64,000 nt of DNA from Flavivirga aquatica (GCF_001747085.1 NZ_MDJD01000054.1:930001-994000); one strand, 5' to 3'. Counted from the first letter of the stretch, positions 17,005-26,125 are shown. Numbers and translations are program-made. The notes: a model not told the origin generated them from the letters alone.

Positions 17005-18873
17005 TTACTGTTTTTTTCCAAGGGGTTTAAACCCCTTGCTTTTTTTTCTAAAAATATGTTGCCATTTATCATCGTATAACCACGATCTATTTTTACGAGC
17101 TCCAACAGCTTCTCCAACTACAATTAACACGGTACGTGTTAATTTATTTTCTTTAATAATGGAGGTTAATTCTTTTAAAGTACCTGTCCAAACCTGTTCG
17201 TCTTCCCAACTTACTCGATATAAAACTGCCAAAGGCGTATCTTCTGGATAATGTTCTAATAATTCTGCTTGCGTTTTTTTAGCAATTCCTGCACTCAAGA
17301 AAATACACATTGTGGCTCTTAATTTTGCCATATCTGCTATATTCTCGTGCTTAGGTGTTGGTGTATTTCCTTCGCCTCTTGTTAAAATAATAGTTTGTGC
17401 TACTTCTGGAATTGTAAATTCCGATTTTAAATAGGCTGCTGCTGCTTGAAACGATGAAATTCCTGGTACAATATAATAATCGTATCCTTTTGCATCGAAA
17501 ATTGTCATTTGCTCTTGTATAGCTCCATAAATTGATGGATCTCCAGAGTGTAAACGTACTATACTTTTTCCTTGTGCATAATATGTATCTATAATAGACA
17601 TCTGCTCTTCTAACGTCATTGATGCCGAATTACGAACCAATGCGCCTTCTTTTGCCATATGGGTTAAGGCTTCTGGAACCAAACTACCCGCGTACAAGAT
17701 ACAATCTGCTTTTTCTAAAATAGTTTGTCCTTTTAGAGTTAATAATTCTGGATCTCCCGAACCTGCTCCAACAATAGCTATAATAGCTTTTCGTTTATAG
17801 CCTGACGATATCGATAAAGCATAAGTGAATTTCTTACCAGACAGTGTTATTACTTTTGTTTTTTCGACCAACCATTCTTGAATGCCACTTATTAAAACAG
17901 CTGAAGCTTCGGAAACACCATAAACACCAACTTTAGCTTTTACAATTTCTGATGGATTTGCTACTTCTACAGTATTTAACTCTTCTCCATTATAAGTTAT
18001 AAATGGTATTTCATATTTTAAAGCAAAATCTAAATAGGCTTGTTCGTTAGCTTTAATATCTGCCGAACCTATAGCGTAAACACTTTCTATTGCTATGCCT
18101 TGTTTTATTAATTCTTCCTGAAGCCCCATTTCTAATAATGGAGGTTCAATAGCTTTAGCACAACCGCTTCCTAATGCTATACAAGGTGCATAAAAGGCTA
18201 AAGAAACTATGTTTACTTCTATATTCTCATAACCTACATATAGCAATAACTCATATTTACTCGTATCTACATCTTCTACTTTATAATAAATAGTAACAAA
18301 GTCTGGAACTGTTTTTTCTAAGATTTCCGTGCCTTTATCTGCTACTTTTAACACTAATGCTGTTGGCTTTCTATTTACAAATAGTGAAATCGCTTCATTA
18401 AAATTAGCATCCTTTTTTGTTTTCCAATTATATTGTTCTGCTAACGTATCTAAACTCCATATGTTTTGCAAATCACTAGAGGTAGAAATAACGGCTTGTG
18501 CTTGTAATATTCTACTAATTTGATTTGTTAAGTTATTTGCTTTACCAATATGTCCACTAAGTACAGATTGTACAAATTGTCCTTGATCGTCTATATTAAT
18601 TACTGCTGGATCTGTTTTTTTGTCTTCAATATAGGTTGCTATACTGCGCACACAAATACCTAAAGCGCCTACAAAAAACCAAGCGTCATATTTTTGAAAA
18701 GAGAGTTTCATTAATTCATCTACAGAATCAATTTTCTTTCGATCTTTAGTTTCTTCTACTATTCGTGTTGTAAATAGTTTACTCCTATAAAATTCATTTT
18801 GTAACGTTTTAGCTATTTCTAACCCTTGATCTGTAAAACTAATTATCGCTACTTTTAACACGCGCTCTGCCAT
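17005..18873 (-). CDS. CbiG - CobM/CbiF fusion: cobalt-precorrin-5A hydrolase plus precorrin-4 C11-methyltransferase
   Basis: This 622-residue two-enzyme fusion carries both halves of CbiG in residues 1 to ~350. The N-terminal part has GALGICVRSIATYI, and the C-terminal part has LGSGCAKAIEPP and YGVSEASAVL. CbiG opens the delta-lactone and removes C20 in the anaerobic pathway. Residues ~365-620 form the precorrin-4 C11-methyltransferase (IVGAGSGDPELLTLKG, LHSGDPSIYGAI, VPGISSFQAAAA). The last ~10 residues are encoded by a palindromic repeat and look like an added tail. Linking steps that act close together in the pathway is common for corrin enzymes. Confidence 0.93.
   Translation of the reverse strand: MAERVLKVAIISFTDQGLEIAKTLQNEFYRSKLFTTRIVEETKDRKKIDSVDELMKLSFQKYDAWFFVGALGICVRSIATYIEDKKTDPAVINIDDQGQFVQSVLSGHIGKANNLTNQISRILQAQAVISTSSDLQNIWSLDTLAEQYNWKTKKDANFNEAISLFVNRKPTALVLKVADKGTEILEKTVPDFVTIYYKVEDVDTSKYELLLYVGYENIEVNIVSLAFYAPCIALGSGCAKAIEPPLLEMGLQEELIKQGIAIESVYAIGSADIKANEQAYLDFALKYEIPFITYNGEELNTVEVANPSEIVKAKVGVYGVSEASAVLISGIQEWLVEKTKVITLSGKKFTYALSISSGYKRKAIIAIVGAGSGDPELLTLKGQTILEKADCILYAGSLVPEALTHMAKEGALVRNSASMTLEEQMSIIDTYYAQGKSIVRLHSGDPSIYGAIQEQMTIFDAKGYDYYIVPGISSFQAAAAYLKSEFTIPEVAQTIILTRGEGNTPTPKHENIADMAKLRATMCIFLSAGIAKKTQAELLEHYPEDTPLAVLYRVSWEDEQVWTGTLKELTSIIKENKLTRTVLIVVGEAVGARKNRSWLYDDKWQHIFRKKSKGFKPLGKKQ
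17019..17038. repeat. REP-like palindrome at the cobM/cobK junction
   Basis: CAAGGGGTTTAAACCCCTTG is a perfect 20-bp palindrome. It lies within the last codons of the cbiG-cobM fusion (translated SKGFKPLGKK) and 16 bases upstream of the cobK start. As in the cobB-cobN junction, it would form an mRNA hairpin between adjacent genes. Confidence 0.85.
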
Positions 18874-18885
18874 ACTATCTACTTC

Positions 18886-20067
18886 TTAATTTTTTACTGC
18901 TTTTAATAACCGTATTGGGTTATGCAAATCTAAGCTTATATTTAAATCTTGTGTAATGGACCATCCCATGTTTTTACAACTTTCTATAAAAACGGTCTTA
19001 CTTTTTTCTTGTACTGCGTTAATAACAATACGTGTTCCTAATGCTATTTGGTTATCTAATAATTGTAATAGTTCTTTTAATCGTCCTCCATGGCCGCCAA
19101 TAAAAACAGCTTCTGGTTTTGTGTATTTTATAATGTCTTGTTCAAAAAAATCTCCAATAACCATTTCTATTCCTGGAACTCCAAACTGTTGTTGATTTTT
19201 TAATAGAATTGTTTCGCAAACTTCTCGCTTTTCAAACGCTATTATTTCTAAATCGGGATTTTTAAGCTTTGCTTCTATGCTTATTGATCCTGTACAAAAC
19301 CCAATATCCCATAGTGTTTTTATTTGTAAAACATCTAATAAATGTAAGGTTGTTAACCTAATAGGCATTTTGGTTATCATATTTGGCCGCCCTTCCAGAC
19401 CTATAAAGTCTGTATCTTTTATACCAAATTGTTGTTTACTGTCTGTTACTTTATGTAGCAAAATACAGTTTAAAGTATGGTACTTTTTTGTTACTGCTTC
19501 TTTTAAAGAGATTGTTTGGATAAGCTCATTTTTTCCTTCTAAATCTTCACCTATAGTTATCTTATAGTTATCGCAACCATAGCGCAATAATCGCTCTGCT
19601 ATTGTTTTAGGGTTTTTTAAGCCATCTGTTAAAACGCCTATTAAAGGCAATTGTTTAATTAAAGCTGAATCTAAAGCTTTCCATGGTCGACCATGTACAC
19701 TAACGGTTACAAGTTCGTTACTATTTGTATTTGTTTTATTAGTAAGTAATTGTATTGAACTAAAATAGGGTGCTGTATAAATTATTGCTTTCGGATATTT
19801 ATTCTTTAACGTATTCGAAAAACCATAAAACAAGGGGTTTCCTGAAGCAAAAATAATTACAGGAACCTCAATTTTTTCATATGCATCGAAAACAGATTGC
19901 ATAGGACTTGCAATAGGAATCCATTTAAAGTCTTTTGGCAAAAAAGGTTTAACCCATGTTAAATGTCGTTTTCCTCCACTAAAGTACTTGGTTTCCCGTA
20001 TTAATTCTTGTTGAATTACGGTAAACTTAGGTGCTTTATTACCTATACCTATTACATAAAAAGTCAT
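18886..20067 (-). CDS. cobL: Precorrin-6Y C5,15-methyltransferase (decarboxylating) CobL / CbiE-CbiT
   Basis: This 393-residue fusion has an N-terminal CbiE-type tetrapyrrole methylase domain (MTFYVIGIGN, ASGNPLFYG) and a C-terminal CbiT-type class I methyltransferase (TLWDIGFCTGSISIEA as the SAM-binding glycine motif, then VFIGGHGGRL). It methylates C-5 and C-15 and decarboxylates the C-12 acetate. The length matches CobL, and spacing to neighbours is 2-12 bases. Confidence 0.93.
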   Translation of the reverse strand: MTFYVIGIGNKAPKFTVIQQELIRETKYFSGGKRHLTWVKPFLPKDFKWIPIASPMQSVFDAYEKIEVPVIIFASGNPLFYGFSNTLKNKYPKAIIYTAPYFSSIQLLTNKTNTNSNELVTVSVHGRPWKALDSALIKQLPLIGVLTDGLKNPKTIAERLLRYGCDNYKITIGEDLEGKNELIQTISLKEAVTKKYHTLNCILLHKVTDSKQQFGIKDTDFIGLEGRPNMITKMPIRLTTLHLLDVLQIKTLWDIGFCTGSISIEAKLKNPDLEIIAFEKREVCETILLKNQQQFGVPGIEMVIGDFFEQDIIKYTKPEAVFIGGHGGRLKELLQLLDNQIALGTRIVINAVQEKSKTVFIESCKNMGWSITQDLNISLDLHNPIRLLKAVKN

Positions 20068-20069
20068 TT

Positions 20070-20723
20070 TTAGTATTTTTCTTGTATTACTACATCTTCT
20101 TGTAGCTTTTTATAATCCCATTTCTTGATTTCAAGCTCGGGTTTATTATAAAACATGTCTGTATACCCAAAACACAAATAGCCTATTAATTCATTTTCTT
20201 TTGGGGCATTTAGTATAGACTTAACTTTATTGGGATCTAAAATACTTACCCAACCCATTCCTACATTAAGAGATCTTGCCATTAACCACATATTTTGTAT
20301 GGCACACACCACACTGTACTTACCCATATTAGGCATACTTGTTTGCCCTAAAACTGGTGTGTTTTTAGGTTTATAAAAAACCGCCATATTTAATGGTGAT
20401 TCTGTTATGCCTTCTAATTTTAATTTTATGTATTCTTTTTGCTTTTCATTAGAGAATTGCTTTACTGCTTTTTCTGTTTCTTCAGCAAATGTTTCTTTAA
20501 TAGCTTGTTTTGTTACTTCATCTTTAATTAAAACAAATTCCCATGGCTGCGAAAAACCTACAGATGGTGCCGTTAATCCTGCTTGAATAATTTTATTTAT
20601 TACTCCCTTGGGTATAGCTTCTTTTTTAAAATGATTACCACGAACATCTCTTCTATGCAACAGTACTTCTTCTAATAGTTGTTGTTCTTCTTCATAAAAA
20701 AAGCGTTGTTGGCTATGTGTCAT
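20070..20723 (-). CDS. bluB: 5,6-Dimethylbenzimidazole synthase BluB
   Basis: This 217-residue flavin enzyme of the nitroreductase fold cleaves reduced FMN with oxygen to make the lower ligand of B12. The N-terminal HRRDVRGNHF and the GLTAPSVGFSQPWEF stretch are characteristic. The central GQTSMPNMGKYSVVCAIQN and C-terminal IGYLCFGY complete the pattern. Because the reaction needs O2, the host must meet oxygen even though several ring-building enzymes here are of the oxygen-independent type. The stop is 2 bases before cobL, and the start overlaps the cobJ-cobH stop by one base. Confidence 0.93.
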   Translation of the reverse strand: MTHSQQRFFYEEEQQLLEEVLLHRRDVRGNHFKKEAIPKGVINKIIQAGLTAPSVGFSQPWEFVLIKDEVTKQAIKETFAEETEKAVKQFSNEKQKEYIKLKLEGITESPLNMAVFYKPKNTPVLGQTSMPNMGKYSVVCAIQNMWLMARSLNVGMGWVSILDPNKVKSILNAPKENELIGYLCFGYTDMFYNKPELEIKKWDYKKLQEDVVIQEKY

Positions 20724-22093
20724 TAATTTGTTAATTCTAATTTTTCTACTTCATCTAATGTAAATGCGGCATTAACTATTGCTGCTGCAAAATTACTCCC
20801 GCCTCTTTTTTCTTTTATAAGTGCATATGGTGTGTTGCTAAGCATTTTTAATCGCTCTTTAGACTCTATAACATTTATAAAACCAACAGGTGCGCCAATA
20901 ACACCAGTTGGTTGTAATGTACCTTCATGAATTTGATCTACAATTTCTATCAAAGCTGTTGGTGCATTGCCTACTACAAATAAGGCTTCTGGATGTTTTT
21001 TTGCTGCCAACTTTATTCCTACTTGAGATCGTGTTAATCCTTCTTTTGTTGCTATTTCTAAGGCTTCTGGATCGTTTAATAAACATACTATTTGATTATT
21101 ATACTTACCTGTAAATGCTTTTGTAATTCCTGCTTGTACCATGGTAACGTCTGTAACAATGGTTCCTCCTTTTTTTAAATAATCATGCCATTTTAATATG
21201 GCATTTTTTGAGGTTTCTAAATACTTAATATATTCGAAATCTCCCGATGTATGTATGCAACGTATTGCTGCCCATAAATGATCTTTATCTAAATTGTTTG
21301 GAGGTAAATTATTTGTTATTTCCTTAAAACTGGCTACTTGTATTTCTTGTCCTGTTACAGGTTTTCTGTCTAAATAACCTCTTGGTGTTATTAAGTTTTT
21401 TTTATATTTAAATGTTTGACTGTTTCCAATCATTACTACACTAAACATATCTACATCTTCTACATTTAAATCGCCTAATGTTATTATGGTTATTTGCTCT
21501 TCTTCTCTCCCTAATTGTTTACATATAGCTACTGGTGTATTGGCTGCTCTATGTTGTAAATAAATATCTTTTAATGCTTTTAATTGCCAATAGCGTTTTT
21601 TACTTCTTGGGTTATATAAACCGGTAACAAAATCGCCTATTGCTGCGGCTTTAATTCTTTTTTCTATGGTTGTCCAAGGTGTCATTAAATCAGACAACGA
21701 AATACAGCAAAAATCGTGTCCTAAAATAGCTCCTAATTTGCTTCCTGCTGTAATAAATGCAGAAATTCCTGGTACGGTTTCTACTTCTACATCCAGTTTA
21801 TCTTCTGCTACTTTTTGGTATACTAAAGATGCCATGGCATAAATACTAGCGTCTCCAGAGCCTATTACTACTACATTTTCACCTTTTAAAGCGTATTCTA
21901 CTGCTATTTCGGCTCTTTTTTCTTCTTCACTCAATTCTTTACCTATACATACGGCATTAGGATTGATAATATGCTGAATAAATTGAAAGTAATAATGGTA
22001 TCCTATAATTACAGTAGCTTCTGCTACTGCTAATGAAGCCATGGGTATTATATATTTTTGATGTCCTGGACCTAAGCCTACAACTTTAATCAT
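20723..22093 (-). CDS. CobJ-CobH fusion: precorrin-3B C17-methyltransferase plus precorrin-8X methylmutase
   Basis: Residues 1 to ~245 of 456 are CobJ/CbiH (MIKVVGLGPGHQKYI, VIGSGDASIYAMA, TVPGISAFITAGSKLGA). CobJ/CbiH is the ring-contracting C17-methyltransferase. Residues ~250-456 are CobH/CbiC (AIRCIHTSGDFEY with the catalytic histidine, IVTDVTMVQAGI, GVIGAPVGFINVIESKE). CobH/CbiC moves the C11 methyl group to C12. Fusion of these two activities is known in other genomes. The end of the gene overlaps the bluB start by one base. Confidence 0.95.
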   Translation of the reverse strand: MIKVVGLGPGHQKYIIPMASLAVAEATVIIGYHYYFQFIQHIINPNAVCIGKELSEEEKRAEIAVEYALKGENVVVIGSGDASIYAMASLVYQKVAEDKLDVEVETVPGISAFITAGSKLGAILGHDFCCISLSDLMTPWTTIEKRIKAAAIGDFVTGLYNPRSKKRYWQLKALKDIYLQHRAANTPVAICKQLGREEEQITIITLGDLNVEDVDMFSVVMIGNSQTFKYKKNLITPRGYLDRKPVTGQEIQVASFKEITNNLPPNNLDKDHLWAAIRCIHTSGDFEYIKYLETSKNAILKWHDYLKKGGTIVTDVTMVQAGITKAFTGKYNNQIVCLLNDPEALEIATKEGLTRSQVGIKLAAKKHPEALFVVGNAPTALIEIVDQIHEGTLQPTGVIGAPVGFINVIESKERLKMLSNTPYALIKEKRGGSNFAAAIVNAAFTLDEVEKLELTN

Positions 22094-22793
22094 CTTTACG
22101 ATTCTTTTTAATAATTAATAGCGAAAAATATGGTATTTCTCTTTTTGAAACTTCTTGTAAGTCTGTGGTTATAAATTCTTGGTCTGTACCTAAACGTTCA
22201 CAATAATAACAGGTTAAGTTTTGCTGTATTAGTGCTTTTTCAAAATGTTGCCATCCAGATCGTATTTTCATTAATACCAAAGTATCAAAGTTTTTAAAAT
22301 AGGTATTAATTTCTTCCATAGTATTTACTCTAGGAATAATTGCTATTTTATCGTTTAATAAGCTTAATGGTACTTGATGTTTTGCTGCACCTAGTGTAAA
22401 CGAATTAATACCTGGAATTAAATTAACGGGTAAATTTAAGGTTTGTAATTCGTTTAGTATATACGAAAATGAAGCGTATAAACTTATATCGCCTTCGCAA
22501 ACTACACATACTTTTTTTCCTTGGGCATATACTTTCTCTATCTGTTTTACTGTATTGGAATAGACTTCTTTGGCAGAAGTTCTATTATCAGACATTTCTA
22601 AATAAAAGCCAACAAGTTCTTTGTTTTCTAAATTATGGTATGCTAATAAAGGATATACGAAGCTTTTCTTTTTACCTTGATGCAATGAGCCTGGGTAAAA
22701 AATAACATCTGCTTCCTTTAATAAACGTAATCCTTTTAATGTTAGTAACTCTGGATCTCCTGGCCCTAGAGCTACACCGTGTATTGTTTGCAA
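22086..22793 (-). CDS. cobI: Precorrin-2 C20-methyltransferase CobI/CbiL
   Basis: This 235-residue SAM-dependent tetrapyrrole methylase starts HGVALGPGDPELLTLKGLR. It also has the VCEGDISLYASFSYI and LIPGINSFTLGAA motifs of CobI/CbiL. It catalyses the first dedicated methylation of the corrin branch (C-20 of precorrin-2). It overlaps the start of cobJ-cobH by 8 bases. Confidence 0.93.
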   Translation of the reverse strand: MQTIHGVALGPGDPELLTLKGLRLLKEADVIFYPGSLHQGKKKSFVYPLLAYHNLENKELVGFYLEMSDNRTSAKEVYSNTVKQIEKVYAQGKKVCVVCEGDISLYASFSYILNELQTLNLPVNLIPGINSFTLGAAKHQVPLSLLNDKIAIIPRVNTMEEINTYFKNFDTLVLMKIRSGWQHFEKALIQQNLTCYYCERLGTDQEFITTDLQEVSKREIPYFSLLIIKKNRKDD

Positions 22794-22798
22794 AATAC

Positions 22799-23383
22799 TT
22801 AACTCTTTTTCTTCTTCTTTTTATATAAGAATAATTGCCATTTTTCTTCGGGAACTCCTGTTTTATCCATTTCTGAACGAGACATTGTAAAGAATAAATC
22901 TGACATTCTATTAATGTATGCCATAATATATTCTTCTACACATTCTGGATCTTCCTGCATTAAAGTAACCAATGTACGTTCGCCTCTTCTTATTTGTGTT
23001 CTACACACATGACATAAGGCTGAAATTTCATTCCCTCCTGGTAAAATAAAGTAATCTGAAGGGGAACTTATATTTGCCTCCAACTCATCTAACCATTCCT
23101 CACAAAACGTAGCACCGTCTACAGGTTTTGGGTTTGGATTTTCTTTTTTAGAGTCTGATGGTCTTGCCAAATGCGACATCATATCCATCATATCTTTTTG
23201 TATACGATGTAAATTGGCTTGCCATTGGTGCTCATTTCCTAATTTAGCTCTTAACAAACCTATGGTAGAGTTTACCTCATCTAGAGTACCAATACATTCT
23301 ATTCTTGCAGAGTTTTTATATTCTCGCTTACCTCCAAAAACACCAGTTTTACCTGTATCTCCTTTACGTGTGTATATTTTCAT
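22799..23383 (-). CDS. pduO: PduO-type ATP:cob(I)alamin adenosyltransferase
   Basis: This 194-residue enzyme transfers the 5'-deoxyadenosyl group from ATP to reduced cobalt. The N-terminal ATP site is MKIYTRKGDTGKTGVFGG. The conserved helix RIECIGTLDEVNSTIG follows, and CRTQIRRGERTLV carries the active-site arginines. This family is structurally distinct from CobA/BtuR. A lysine-rich tail (KKKKKKS) ends the protein. Confidence 0.92.
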   Translation of the reverse strand: MKIYTRKGDTGKTGVFGGKREYKNSARIECIGTLDEVNSTIGLLRAKLGNEHQWQANLHRIQKDMMDMMSHLARPSDSKKENPNPKPVDGATFCEEWLDELEANISSPSDYFILPGGNEISALCHVCRTQIRRGERTLVTLMQEDPECVEEYIMAYINRMSDLFFTMSRSEMDKTGVPEEKWQLFLYKKKKKKS

Positions 23384-23392
23384 GAGCTTTAA

Positions 23393-24481
23393 TTAAACAG
23401 AAACAGTTAATTTATTTTCTAACGCGTTAAGAATTTTACTTTCTTCTAATTCTTCTCCTATTATTACTAACCTTGTTGCTTTTAATTCGTTTTCGTTCCA
23501 TTTTCTATCGAAATAATTTTCGAAACGACTGGCAACACCTTGCACTATCATACGCATTGGTTTTCCTGGTACATGTATGATACCTTTAACTCTATATATT
23601 TCGAATTCTGAAACTAGGGCTTCTAAAGCTTTTATCAATTCCTTTGGTGTATGTGGTGTTTCTACTGTTATAACAATAGAGTTTATAGTATCGTCATGAT
23701 CGTGATCGTGATGATGATGATCTCCATCATGATCATGATGGTGGTGGTGATGTTCTTCATGGTGTGAATGTTTACTATCTACATAATCCTCTGATTTTGC
23801 ATCGATACCTAGTAACACATCTACAGGAATATTTCCTTTTACGGCAGATACCATTTTAATTTGATTTCCTACTTTATTTTGAATAATAGTACTTACTTCA
23901 TTAAATGATTTCTCGTCAATTAAATCGGCTTTTGTCATTATAATTAAATCGGCACATGATAATTGATCTTCAAATAATTCTTCTATAGAGGATTCATGAT
24001 CTAAACTATCGTCTTCCAAACGTTGGTTTTGTACTTTTTCTCTATCGCAAATCTCTCCTGTTGCTTGTCCTACAGCATCTACTACTGTAATAACAGCATC
24101 TACAGTAATTTGTGGTTTTAAATCTGGCCAATTAAATGCTTTTATTAATGGTTTTGGTAAGGCTAAACCAGAGGTTTCTATAATAATATGGTCTATATCT
24201 TCCTTACGTTCCATAAGTTGTAACATGGTTGGTAAAAATTCTTCTTGAACCGTACAACATAAACACCCATTACTTAATTCTAAAATATTTTCTTCTTCAC
24301 AACCACAATCGTTTCCTTTTAATATTTCACCATCCATTCCTAACTCTCCAAACTCGTTTACTATAATTGCTAAACGTCTTCCATTTGCATTTTTTGCTAT
24401 TTGGTGTATTAATGTTGTTTTTCCAGATCCTAAAAAACCAGTGATTATAGTTACGGGTATCTTTTGTGTATGAATTGCCAT
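23393..24481 (-). CDS. cobW: CobW-family metal-chaperone GTPase with a histidine-rich loop
   Basis: This 362-residue COG0523 G3E GTPase has a P-loop GFLGSGKTTL near residue 15, an ELSNGCLCCTVQEE motif (CxCC metal site) and an IMTKADLID guanine-specificity motif. A linker near residues 240-265 alternates histidines and aspartates and should bind divalent metal. The C-terminal CobW_C domain follows. CobW is thought to deliver cobalt to the chelatase. It is the first gene of the 13-gene minus-strand operon, and the genes behind it follow at short spacing or overlap. Confidence 0.93.
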   Translation of the reverse strand: MAIHTQKIPVTIITGFLGSGKTTLIHQIAKNANGRRLAIIVNEFGELGMDGEILKGNDCGCEEENILELSNGCLCCTVQEEFLPTMLQLMERKEDIDHIIIETSGLALPKPLIKAFNWPDLKPQITVDAVITVVDAVGQATGEICDREKVQNQRLEDDSLDHESSIEELFEDQLSCADLIIMTKADLIDEKSFNEVSTIIQNKVGNQIKMVSAVKGNIPVDVLLGIDAKSEDYVDSKHSHHEEHHHHHHDHDGDHHHHDHDHDDTINSIVITVETPHTPKELIKALEALVSEFEIYRVKGIIHVPGKPMRMIVQGVASRFENYFDRKWNENELKATRLVIIGEELEESKILNALENKLTVSV

Positions 24482-24499
24482 TCTCTTTTAATTTTTAAT

Positions 24500-24507
24500 C
24501 AAAAATA
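24500..24507 (-). promoter_or_regulatory. Possible -7 element for the cob operon
   Basis: Read on the minus strand, TATTTTTG lies 18 bases before the cobW ATG and matches the Bacteroidota -7 consensus TAnnTTTG. A TTTTTTG lies upstream, but at about 26 bases, longer than usual spacing. I see no B12 box between here and 24,660. Confidence 0.4.
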
Positions 24508-24654
24508 GGGTTTTTATATCTTTATTATGGACACAAAAAAACATTTAGTACAGAAAGCAGATTGTAGTTTTTTATTGTTTGTTTTATGCTTGTTTTAGGA
24601 AAGGAATAATACAAGTAACTGATTACTGGACTTGCAATAAAAAACTGACAACTA

Positions 24655-24867
24655 ATTGCGAGATTTAAGTTGCTACATTTCGGTTATATATTTCAGTTTC
24701 AATTTATACCCTAAAGTAGAGTGTATTTTTCTTTTATTGCACCAAGCTTTAATCCAACTAAAGGTTTGCAATTCAGATTTTTATCTGTAATTGTATTTGT
24801 GTTTATACACCCATTCTGTTTTTAAGCTTTTAAAGAAGGATTCTGCTACAGCATTATCCCAACAGTT
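24655..24867 (-). pseudogene. IS3-family transposase OrfB, C-terminal relic
   Basis: On the minus strand the bases read NCWDNAVAESFFKSLKTEW, the conserved glutamate region of the DDE domain of IS3/IS150 transposases. After an in-frame stop, WIKAWCNKRKIHSTLGYK follows, which is the family C-terminus. In-frame stops and loss of the upstream catalytic residues show it is dead. The rest of 24,508-24,965 holds no other recognisable gene. Confidence 0.8.
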
Positions 24868-24965
24868 AAATTATCTGATGTTTTTAATGATTTTTCTAAG
24901 CTTTATTGTCTGTCTAGTTTGATATTATGCCCATATTCCAAATCTATAAATAACAACTAGATCGG

Positions 24966-25396
24966 GTTTTTTCTATATCAAAAATATGGGATTAAGTGAA
25001 GAGTTCTTTGAAGATTTCATTAAAAACATCAGGTAATTTTTATAATTCAAGTCTGGAAGAAAGGCGTAAAATGGTTTGCGATGAACTTCCTTTAATAGGT
25101 TATACAGAATTGAATGAAGAAAGTACTGCAATTGCTTTAAAGACTAAAATAACGCCAGATATGTGCATGAAATATACTTGGACAAAAGATAATGTGTATC
25201 CAAACGAACGGTTTAACAAGCTGTGGAAAGCTTATCAGGAAAAAGTCTCAGAACTTGCTAAAAAAATCATCACTTTGATTCGATTTGTATTAAATGAGGA
25301 AAAATCATTTCCAAGGATTAGTTGAAAAAGATAGTGATATCAGTTTCACCGATTTTCTTCGAAATATGTCTGTCATGTATTGCAACAAAAATTAGG
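24966..25396 (+). pseudogene. Decayed 2-oxoglutarate/Fe(II) (isopenicillin-N-synthase-like) oxygenase, N-terminal half
   Basis: Three frames must be joined. The first reads SGFFYIKNMGLSEEFFEDF, the DIOX_N-type start of this family (GFFYVKNHG). The second, from about 25,040 to 25,300, reads SLEERRKM and later DNVYPNERFNKLWKAYQEKV. The third reads QGLVEKDSDISFTDFLRNMS. Order and content match the N-terminal half of isopenicillin-N-synthase-like dioxygenases, while the catalytic HxD...H jelly roll is not found. At least two frameshifts make it non-functional. The 109-residue open frame at 24,996-25,325 is only a piece of it. Confidence 0.6.
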
Positions 25397-25485
25397 TATT
25401 CAATTCTTGATCTTATTATTTAACCCGCAAACCTATAATATGAAAGAAATTTTCCTAAGTGAATTACTCTTTAATCGAAATTTAA

Positions 25486-25926
25486 AAAAAAGGAGTTGGC
25501 TCTTCTACCAATGAATTTGAATTTAATGGTAATAGCGTTGACCTTTCCCAGAAACTTGATAAAATGCATTATGAATCATGGGTTAATCTAAAAAATGTTG
25601 CCGAAATAAAGAGAAAGTGTACTCAAATTGATATTCAAAAATTGGTTGATTACAACACTGTCACGCATTCTCAATATATCGATTTAAATACAACTTTAAA
25701 TGTTACTGATTTAGGTAAGGGTTACGTTAAATTTAATAATACCTATCAACAGTTGGTATTGGAAGCCAATCAACTGGGGTATTACGCAAACAATATGTCT
25801 ACCATGCGTGTTTATCATATTTTTCCTGACATTGTAGAACAGGTTTTGAACCGAGAAACTTCAACTATTTGGTATTGGCAAAATTTAAAATCGAAAGAGT
25901 CAATGAATTTTTTGCAAAGCGTGTAG
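25486..25926 (+). pseudogene. Unrecognised gene fragment
   Basis: An open frame of about 146 codons has protein-like composition but no good start. The frame opens after a stop at 25,483 and reads in as GVGSSTNEFEFNGNSVDLSQ before the first ATG at 25,564. I recognise no family. Its neighbours on both sides are relics, so a truncated gene is more likely than an intact one. Confidence 0.4.
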
Positions 25927-25954
25927 CCTTCACTTTATTTTCAACTGAGCACTA

Positions 25955-26125
25955 ATCATTAAATATTGTAATTATTGAAGGAGTATATCTGGTGCCTAGA
26001 GTAACTACTTTAGTTTGTACATTTTTTAGAACCTATATAATTATTGATTTAGTAGATAGAAAATTAGCTGAACAGTCATTAAGTAAAGATATAACTGCAG
26101 AAAAACATTGGATTGTCCTTCTTTA
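25955..26125 (+). pseudogene. Short decayed coding remnant ahead of a terminator
   Basis: The frame reads NIVIIEGVYLVPRVTTLVC and ends ITAEKHWIVLL before a stop at 26,123. The stop lies inside a terminator-like hairpin, as expected for the tail of a former gene. No family is recognised and no start codon is present. Confidence 0.3.

Noticed and set aside
16257-17117. A 286-residue CobK starting at 17117
   Set aside because: The extra 38 residues come from the overlapping 3' end of the upstream gene and a palindrome; the family N-terminus starts at 17003.
23700-23765. Alternating ATG/ATC-rich bases as a microsatellite of regulatory meaning
   Set aside because: They encode the histidine/aspartate-rich metal loop of CobW and need no other explanation.
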